DNA of 64,000 nt from Porphyra umbilicalis (Eukaryota > Rhodophyta > Bangiophyceae > Bangiales > Bangiaceae), in the NCBI GenBank assembly GCA_002049455.2, contig KV918769.1, positions 496,001-560,000 of the forward strand, read 5' to 3'. This document shows positions 56,335-64,000 of the stretch, one piece after another. The notes below the pieces were generated by a model. That model saw only the letters and a program-made list of their open reading frames with translations. It did no database searches and was not told the DNA's origin. The position numbers and the translations under genes are program-made. Within the stretch, counting starts at the first letter, position 1; each line of letters opens with the position of its first letter.

Positions 56335-59300
56335 ATAGTTTGCGATAGTTTGCGATAGTTGGTAATAATTGGGATGGCAGTGCCCCGAGGCGGGCCACCT
56401 TCCCCGCCCGCCTGTGCCATGCGCGAGCACCCGCACGGCTGCCCTACACGCGGCAGAGCCGCCATTGACACCTCTGACGCCCTGGATGTACGTATGACGT
56501 TCTGCCGCCGGTGGGGCGTGCCATGCATGACGTGCCAGTGCGATAAGGGACAGCACCACTTGCTCCCGCGCGGCGCACGACGGCTGCAAACGTATCGCTG
56601 CATCCCCAAGAGACATTCCCGCGCGATGGCGCGGCGTGCAGAGCCCCGGGGAAGCCACTGGAGCCGCAAACAGGTGCGATAGTTTGCGATAGTTTGCGAC
56701 AGTTGGTAATAATTGGGATGGCAGTGCCCCGAGGCGGGCCACCTTCCCCGCCCGCCTGTGCCATGCGCGAGCACCCGCGCGGCTGCCCTACACGCGGCAG
56801 AGCCGCCATTGACACCTCTGACGCCCTGGATGTACGTATGACATTCTGCCGCCGGTGGGGCGTGCCATGCATGACGTGCCAGTGCGATAAGGGACAGCAC
56901 CAACTTGCTCCCGCGCGGCGCACGACGGCTGCAACGTATCGCTGCATCCCAAGAGACATTCCCGCGCGATGGCGCGGCGTGCAGAGCCCCGGGGAAGCCA
57001 CTGGAGCCGCAAACAGGTGCGATAGTTTGCGATAGTTTGCGATAGTTGGTAATAATTGGGATGGCAGTGCCCCGAGGCGGGCCACCTTCCCCGCCCGCCT
57101 GTGCCATGCGCGAGCACCCGCACGGCTGCCCTACACGCGGCAGAGCCGCCATTGACACCTCTGACGCCCTGGATGTACGTATGACATTCTGCCGCCGGTG
57201 GGGCGTGCCATGCATGACGTGCCAGTGCGATAAGGGACAGCACCAACTTGCTCCCGCGCGGCGCACGACGGCTGCAAACGTATCGCTGCATCCCCAAGAG
57301 ACATTCCCGCGCGATGGCGCGGCGTGCAGAGCCCCGGGGAAGCCACTGGAGCCGCAAACAGGTGCGATAGTTTGCGATAGTTTGCGATAGTTGGTAATAA
57401 TTGGGATGGCAGTGCCCCGAGGCGGGCCACCTTCCCCGCCCGCCTGTGCCATGCGCGAGCACCCGCGCGGCTGCCCTACACGCGGCAGAGCCGCCATTGA
57501 CACCTCTGACGCCCTGGATGTACGTATGACATTCTGCCGCCGGTGGGGCGTGCCATGCATGACGTGCCAGTGCGATAAGGGACAGCACCAACTTGCTCCC
57601 GCGCGGCGCACGACGGCTGCAAACGTATCGCTGCATCCCCAAGAGACATTCCCGCGCGATGGCGCGGCGTGCAGAGCCCCGGGGAAGCCACTGGAGCCGC
57701 AAACAGGTGCGATAGTTTGCGATAGTTTGCGATAGTTGGTAATAATTGGGATGGCAGTGCCCCGAGGCGGGCCACCTTCCCCGCCCGCCTGTGCCATGCG
57801 CGAGCACCCGCGCGGCTGCCCTACACGCGGCAGAGCCGCCATTGACACCTCTGACGCCCTGGATGTACGTATGACATTCTGCCGCCGGTGGGGCGTGCCA
57901 TGCATGACGTGCCAGTGCGATAAGGGACAGCACCAACTTGCTCCCGCGCGGCGCACGACGGCTGCAAACGTATCGCTGCATCCCCAAGAGACATTCCCGC
58001 GCGATGGCGCGGCGTGCAGAGCCCCGGGGAAGCCACTGGAGCCGCAAACAGGTGCGATAGTTTGCGATAGTTTGCGATAGTTGGTAATAATTGGGATGGC
58101 AGTGCCCCGAGGCGGGCCACCTTCCCCGCCCGCCTGTGCCATGCGCGAGCACCCGCGCGGCTGCCCTACACGCGGCAGAGCCGCCATTGACACCTCTGAC
58201 GCCCTGGATGTACGTATGACATTCTGCCGCCGGTGGGGCGTGCCATGCATGACGTGCCAGTGCGATAAGGGACAGCACCAACTTGCTCCCGCGCGGCGCA
58301 CGACGGCTGCAAACGTATCGCTGCATCCCCAAGAGACATTCCCGCGCGATGGCGCGGCGTGCAGAGCCCCGGGGAAGCCACTGGAGCCGCAAACAGGTGC
58401 GATAGTTTGCGATAGTTTGCGATAGTTGGTAATAATTGGGATGGCAGTGCCCCGAGGCGGGCCACCTTCCCCGCCCGCCTGTGCCATGCGCGAGCACCCG
58501 CGCGGCTGCCCTACACGCGGCAGAGCCGCCATTGACACCTCTGACGCCCTGGATGTACGTATGACATTCTGCCGCCGGTGGGGCGTGCCATGCATGACGT
58601 GCCAGTGCGATAAGGGACAGCACCAACTTGCTCCCGCGCGGCGCACGACGGCTGCAAACGTATCGCTGCATCCCCAAGAGACATTCCCGCGCGATGGCGC
58701 GGCGTGCAGAGCCCCGGGGAAGCCACTGGAGCCGCAAACAGGTGCGATAGTTTGCGATAGTTTGCGATAGTTGGTAATAATTGGGATGGCAGTGCCCCGA
58801 GGCGGGCCACCTTCCCCGCCCGCCTGTGCCATGCGCGAGCACCCGCGCGGCTGCCCTACACGCGGCAGAGCCGCCATTGACACCTCTGACGCCCTGGATG
58901 TACGTATGACATTCTGCCGCCGGTGGGGCGTGCCATGCATGACGTGCCAGTGCGATAAGGGACAGCACCAACTTGCTCCCGCGCGGCGCACGACGGCTGC
59001 AAACGTATCGCTGCATCCCCAAGAGACATTCCCGCGCGATGGCGCGGCGTGCAGAGCCCCGGGGAAGCCACTGGAGCCGCAAACAGGTGCGATAGTTTGC
59101 GATAGTTTGCGATAGTTGGTAATAATTGGGATGGCAGTGCCCCGAGGCGGGCCACCTTCCCCGCCCGCCTGTGCCATGCGCGAGCACCCGCGCGGCTGCC
59201 CTACACGCGGCAGAGCCGCCATTGACACCTCTGACGCCCTGGATGTACGTATGACATTCTGCCGCCGGTGGGGCGTGCCATGCATGACGTGCCAGTGCGA

Positions 59301-61253
59301 TAAGGGACAGCACCAACTTGCTCCCGCGCGGCGCACGACGGCTGCAAACGTATCGCTGCATCCCCAAGAGACATTCCCGCGCGATGGCGCGGCGTGCAGA
59401 GCCCCGGGGAAGCCACTGGAGCCGCAAACAGGTGCGATAGTTTGCGATAGTTTGCGATAGTTGGTAATAATTGGGATGGCAGTGCCCCGAGGCGGGCCAC
59501 CTTCCCCGCCCGCCTGTGCCATGCGCGAGCACCCGCGCGGCTGCCCTACACGCGGCAGAGCCGCCATTGACACCTCTGACGCCCTGGATGTACGTATGAC
59601 ATTCTGCCGCCGGTGGGGCGTGCCATGCATGACGTGCCAGTGCGATAAGGGACAGCACCAACTTGCTCCCGCGCGGCGCACGACGGCTGCAAACGTATCG
59701 CTGCATCCCCAAGAGACATTCCCGCGCGATGGCGCGGCGTGCAGAGCCCCGGGGAAGCCACTGGAGCCGCAAACAGGTGCGATAGTTTGCGATAGTTTGC
59801 GATAGTTGGTAATAATTGGGATGGCAGTGCCCCGAGGCGGGCCACCTTCCCCGCCCGCCTGTGCCATGCGCGAGCACCCGCGCGGCTGCCCTACACGCGG
59901 CAGAGCCGCCATTGACACCTCTGACGCCCTGGATGTACGTATGACATTCTGCCGCCGGTGGGGCGTGCCATGCATGACGTGCCAGTGCGATAAGGGACAG
60001 CACCAACTTGCTCCCGCGCGGCGCACGACGGCTGCAAACGTATCGCTGCATCCCCAAGAGACATTCCCGCGCGATGGCGCGGCGTGCAGAGCCCCGGGGA
60101 AGCCACTGGAGCCGCAAACAGGTGCGATAGTTTGCGATAGTTTGCGATAGTTGGTAATAATTGGGATGGCAGTGCCCCGAGGCGGGCCACCTTCCCCGCC
60201 CGCCTGTGCCATGCGCGAGCACCCGCGCGGCTGCCCTACACGCGGCAGAGCCGCCATTGACACCTCTGACGCCCTGGATGTACGTATGACATTCTGCCGC
60301 CGGTGGGGCGTGCCATGCATGACGTGCCAGTGCGATAAGGGACAGCACCAACTTGCTCCCGCGCGGCGCACGACGGCTGCAAACGTATCGCTGCATCCCC
60401 AAGAGACATTCCCGCGCGATGGCGCGGCGTGCAGAGCCCCGGGGAAGCCACTGGAGCCGCAAACAGGTGCGATAGTTTGCGATAGTTTGCGATAGTTGGT
60501 AATAATTGGGATGGCAGTGCCCCGAGGCGGGCCACCTTCCCCGCCCGCCTGTGCCATGCGCGAGCACCCGCGCGGCTGCCCTACACGCGGCAGAGCCGCC
60601 ATTGACACCTCTGACGCCCTGGATGTACGTATGACATTCTGCCGCCGGTGGGGCGTGCCATGCATGACGTGCCAGTGCGATAAGGGACAGCACCAACTTG
60701 CTCCCGCGCGGCGCACGACGGCTGCAAACGTATCGCTGCATCCCCAAGAGACATTCCCGCGCGATGGCGCGGCGTGCAGAGCCCCGGGGAAGCCACTGGA
60801 GCCGCAAACAGGTGCGATAGTTTGCGATAGTTTGCGATAGTTGGTAATAATTGGGATGGCAGTGCCCCGAGGCGGGCCACCTTCCCCGCCCGCCTGTGCC
60901 ATGCGCGAGCACCCGCGCGGCTGCCCTACACGCGGCAGAGCCGCCATTGACACCTCTGACGCCCTGGATGTACGTATGACATTCTGCCGCCGGTGGGGCG
61001 TGCCATGCATGACGTGCCAGTGCGATAAGGCAGCACCAACTTGCTCCCGCGCGGCGCACGACGGCTGCAAACGTATCGCTGCATCCCAAGAGACATTCCC
61101 GCGCGATGGCGGCGTGCAGGCCCGGGGAGCATGGAGCCGCACAGGTGCGATGTGCGATAGTGCGATAGTTGGAAAAGGATGCAGTGCCCCGAGCGGGCAC
61201 CTTGCCCGCTGTGCCATGCGCGAGCACCCGCGCGGCTGCCCAGAGCCCCGGGG
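56335..61253. repeat. 345-bp satellite array, right block (about 14 units)
   Basis: The unit is 345 bp; TAATAATTGGGATGGCAGTG recurs every 345 bases from about 57,050 to 60,850. About ten central units look identical base for base. The two units next to the gypsy LTR lack a few bases, and the last unit (60,990-61,253) carries a dozen or more small deletions, many in homopolymers. Each unit has three GCGATAGTTT words in a row and a short AGGCGGG/CCCGCCT inverted repeat. Because 345 is a multiple of three, frames stay open for thousands of bases on the minus strand without implying a protein. Confidence 0.97.
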
Positions 61254-61667
61254 TGTTGAATCGCAGTGGGGATAGGGGTTGGGGGACCACGGTGAATGGT
61301 TGAGTGGCTTGAGCTTGTGTGTGTGTGTGCGAACGTGCTTTGTTGGTTGTCCTAAGGTTCGCCGCCTCTCCCACCGAGAGCACCTCCAAATAGTCCCCAC
61401 CGGCCCAAGTGCTCCCCCCTCTCGCGCCCACACCGACGCCCACGCCCTTGCACCAAATCGAATCACTCACCAAATCAAAAGCCACCAGAGCAAAGCGAAG
61501 ATCAAATCCAAAACATGCCAAAAGTAACGCCCCAAGATGACCCAACACAAATGTGTGCAACTTGACCACGTCTTGCAAATGTACCATGTGGGGTACCACA
61601 AGGGTCACCGACCATCATCCATCCGCGAACCGCCAGTGGAGTCGGCGACGAGCATCACAGTCCAACA
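61254..61667 (-). repeat. Copia-2 3' LTR (414 bp)
   Basis: It is bounded by TGTTG (61254) and CAACA (ending 61667), directly after satellite CCCCGGGG. It contains a short GT run near 61,315-61,330. No second copy is in the window, so the boundaries rest on the inverted termini and the adjacent polypurine tract. Confidence 0.75.
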
Positions 61668-61680
61668 CTCCTCCTTGCTT
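61668..61680 (-). promoter_or_regulatory. Copia-2 polypurine tract
   Basis: The minus strand reads AAGCAAGGAGGAG immediately before the LTR start, the expected plus-strand primer. Confidence 0.7.
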
Positions 61681-61702
61681 GTTGCCGCGGCGGTTCTTGT
61701 AT

Positions 61703-64000
61703 TCAGCAAAGCCCCATGGCCTCGACATGCTTGTCGTGCTTGGTCTTGCGGAGCTCCTTCGTCATCGGGTCCGCCACCATGTCGTCCGTTGCACAATGCT
61801 CCAGCGTCACCTTGTCCGTCGTGATGGCCTCGCGCACAAAGTGGTAGCGAATGTCGATGTGCTTAGTGCGCTTGTGCTCGATGGGGTTCTTGGAGAAGTC
61901 AATGCACCCGCTGTTGTCGACCTTGATGTTGATCGGCCCGCCCCAGATCGCTGTCCGCAGCCCTTGAGTTGCCACGCTTTGCACGAGCTTGTTGAGCCAA
62001 ACAGCTTCCTTGCTGGCCTCACATAGAGCCATGTACTCGGCTTCCATCGTCGACAGCGCCACCGTCTTTGCAACTTAGAACCCCAGCTGACGGCTGCTCC
62101 GCCAAAGATGAAGGTGAAGCCCGTCGTAGAACGTCGCGTCTCGTGGTCACCCGCCCAGTCGGCATCACTAAAGCCTTGTAGAACACAGGAAGAGTTCTTG
62201 TCAAGACCAGCCCCTTGTCCATCGAACCCTTGACGTACCGTAGAACGCGCTTGATCGCCGCCCAATGCTCCTTGCCGTAGCACGAAACAAACCGACTCAG
62301 CTTCCCGATAGCAAGGCGAGGTCAGGACGTGTCCCGACCATCAGGTACATCAGACTGCCGACGGCTTGCGGTAGGGCAGCGCGTCGTCGCTCTCGTCGGC
62401 CTTGACCAGCTGCAGGCCCACCTCCAGCGGCGTTCCGATCGGGTTGCACTCCGCCATCCCGAACTTCTCCAGCACTTGCGCCGCGTACTTGCCTTGCGAC
62501 AGCTTGAGGGTGCCCAACGCCTTGTCACGCCTAATCTCCAGCCCGAGGATGACCTTCGCCTCGCCCAGGTCCTTCATCTCAAAACGCTTGTGCAGAGCGT
62601 CCTTAATCTTGTAGATCGCCGCCAGGCTTGATGCCACCAACAGGAGATCGTCGACGTACACCAGGACGATGATGATTTCGCCGTCATCCATAGGAGGTAG
62701 AGGCATGCATCCGGGTCAATGTTGTCAAACCCCTGGACTTGAGGAAGTCGTCAAGCTTGGCGTACCACATCTTGGGAGCTTGCTTCAGCCCATACAGCGC
62801 TTGGAGGAGACGACACACTTTGTCAGGATACGTCGGATCGACATAGCCGTCTGGCTGCTCCATGTAGACCTCCTCGTCAAGGTCGCCGTTGAGGAATGCC
62901 GTCTTGACGTCCATCTGATGTAGCTCCCACCCGTTCGCCGCCGTCATCGCCAGGATGCATCGAATGGTGGTGAACTTGGCCACCGGCGCGAACGTCTCGT
63001 TGAAGTCGAGCCCCTTGATCTGCCGGTTCCCCATGAGCACAGGCGCGCCTTGTGCCGCGTCTTGTTGTTCCCGTTCTTGTCAACCTCGTTCTTGACCTTG
63101 TAAACCCACTTGCCCTTCAGCACGCGTCGACTGGCCGGGCGATCCGTCAAGCGCCAAGTCTTGTTCTTGCGGATGGCCTCCATCTCCTCGTCCATGGCAA
63201 TCTGCCACTTAGCCGATTCCTGCCCTTGAACGGCTTGCACGTACGTCGTGGGCGCCTCGTGAGCAACCAGGCTCACCGGGCGCCAGTACTCGACAGGGGT
63301 CGCCGCGCTCTGCCGCTCCGACGCAGGTGTCTTGAGAGCCGCCACAACCTTGATTGTCGTCCGCGGACTTGTCAGATCCATCGTCTGCTTGTCATCCTTG
63401 TCGTCATTGTCAGCATCACGTCTCCGCCGTCGCTTTAGAGCGCAAACCCGTCTCGACTTCGACGTTTTCGTCTCCGGGAAGCTCCTCTGCAACTTCTGCC
63501 ACCTCGCTTACGTTCGTCTCGGCGAACACGACGCTTCGTGCCTTGACGACCTTGCCGTCGTCGAAGATGACCTTGTACGCCTTGCTGCCGTCGGGATAGC
63601 CTAAGAAGACGCCCTTCGCCGCCTTGTCGCCAAACTTGCCGTCGATGTGACTCTTGTGCAGCACCACCCAGCATGTCGACCCAAAAACCCGCATGTGGCT
63701 TACGTCGGGCTTATTTCCGGTCCACAGCTCAAAAGGCGTCTTGCCGACGGGAAGCGCCCGGCTGGTGACGCGGTTCTTGATTTAGACCGCCGTCTTGATG
63801 GCATCCGCCCAAAGGTCTTGATCGACGTCCTTGTGTCGCATCATGGTGCGAGCCATCTCCACGAGAACTCGGTTGAGCCGCTCAGCAACGCCGTTCTGCT
63901 GCGGTGTGTCGGGCACTGTGGTCTGGTGCGTCGTGCCGTTCTCATCGTGAAGAGCCTTGAATGCATTCGACACATACTCGCCGCCATTATCGGAGCGTAG
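61703..64000 (-). pseudogene. Copia-2 Pol fragment: integrase end, RT, RNase H
   Basis: From the right edge: integrase core with RSDNGGEY (second Asp) and TPQQNGVAERLN (catalytic Glu), then an in-frame TAA at 63784-63782 inside an AV-IKNR block. Next come a FGSTCW block, an acidic linker, RT with FNETFAPV and MDVKTAFLNGD near 62,950-62,860 and YVDDLLL near 62,655. RNase H follows with DADWAGD-like, STMEAEYMAL and DNSGCI blocks, and the stop is at 61703. Coding sense changes frame at least five times (near 63.45, 63.03, 62.70, 62.3 and 62.08 kb). Either the copy is old, or the consensus is poor here as in the neighbouring satellite unit. Confidence 0.88.

Larger units (their letters stand above)
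61254..64000 (-). mobile_element. Copia-2, degraded Ty1/copia element running off the window
   Basis: The 3' LTR, polypurine tract, RNase H, RT, linker and the second half of the integrase are present in minus orientation; the 5' half lies beyond 64,000. The LTR abuts the last, indel-rich 345-bp satellite unit, so it too is inserted in that array. Its protein sequence is clearly different from copia-1. Confidence 0.9.

Noticed and set aside
56157-61608. Minus-strand ORFs of about 1,770 and 1,600 codons across the 345-bp array
   Set aside because: 345 is a multiple of three, so any stop-free frame in one unit runs through the whole array. Two overlapping frames are open at once, and the units are identical at DNA level rather than at codon level.

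Overview
This window is about 64 kb of GC-rich, repeat-dominated eukaryotic DNA. It contains no recognisable single-copy cellular gene, no bacterial operon and no RNA gene. Two unrelated satellite families, two Ty1/copia elements, one Ty3/gypsy chromovirus and one old non-LTR retrotransposon make up almost all of it. Composition and element types fit the heterochromatin of a GC-rich alga (a bangiophyte red alga such as Porphyra or Pyropia is my best guess, low confidence). One ambiguous base (46,067), several homopolymer runs and indel-rich edges show that the consensus is imperfect, so some frameshifts may be assembly errors.

Layout: 1-15,129 is a 164-bp satellite with higher-order repeats. 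15,130-31,136 is a plus-strand non-LTR element with an ORF1-like region, zinc fingers, a reverse transcriptase, a very long Ala/Pro-rich segment and a restriction-like endonuclease domain; it sits inside the satellite. Nested in it, 17,844-23,803 is a young, nearly complete minus-strand copia element with about 370-bp LTRs. 31,137-39,622 is the 164-bp satellite again. 39,623-45,163 is a less GC-rich island with a fold-back structure, two hypothetical ORFs and a broken transposase-like gene. 45,164-46,066 and 56,335-61,253 are a different, highly homogenised 345-bp satellite. It is split by a minus-strand chromodomain gypsy element (46,068-56,334) that also carries a large ORF on the opposite strand. 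61,254-64,000 is the 3' half of a second, degraded copia element.

The most informative signals are in the expression and priming machinery of the retroelements. The gypsy gag-pol junction has a textbook -1 frameshift signal: slippery GGGAAAC, a 7-nt spacer and a perfect 9-bp hairpin. The copia element has a primer-binding site matching the anticodon arm of initiator tRNA-Met, which implies a half-tRNA primer as in Drosophila copia and yeast Ty5. The copia insertion splits a C2H2 zinc finger of the non-LTR element, and the target duplication lets the original reading frame be inferred.

Together, nucleosome-length satellites with higher-order structure, a chromodomain integrase and nested retroelements make this a reasonable candidate for centromeric or pericentromeric DNA. 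That is inference from sequence organisation only.
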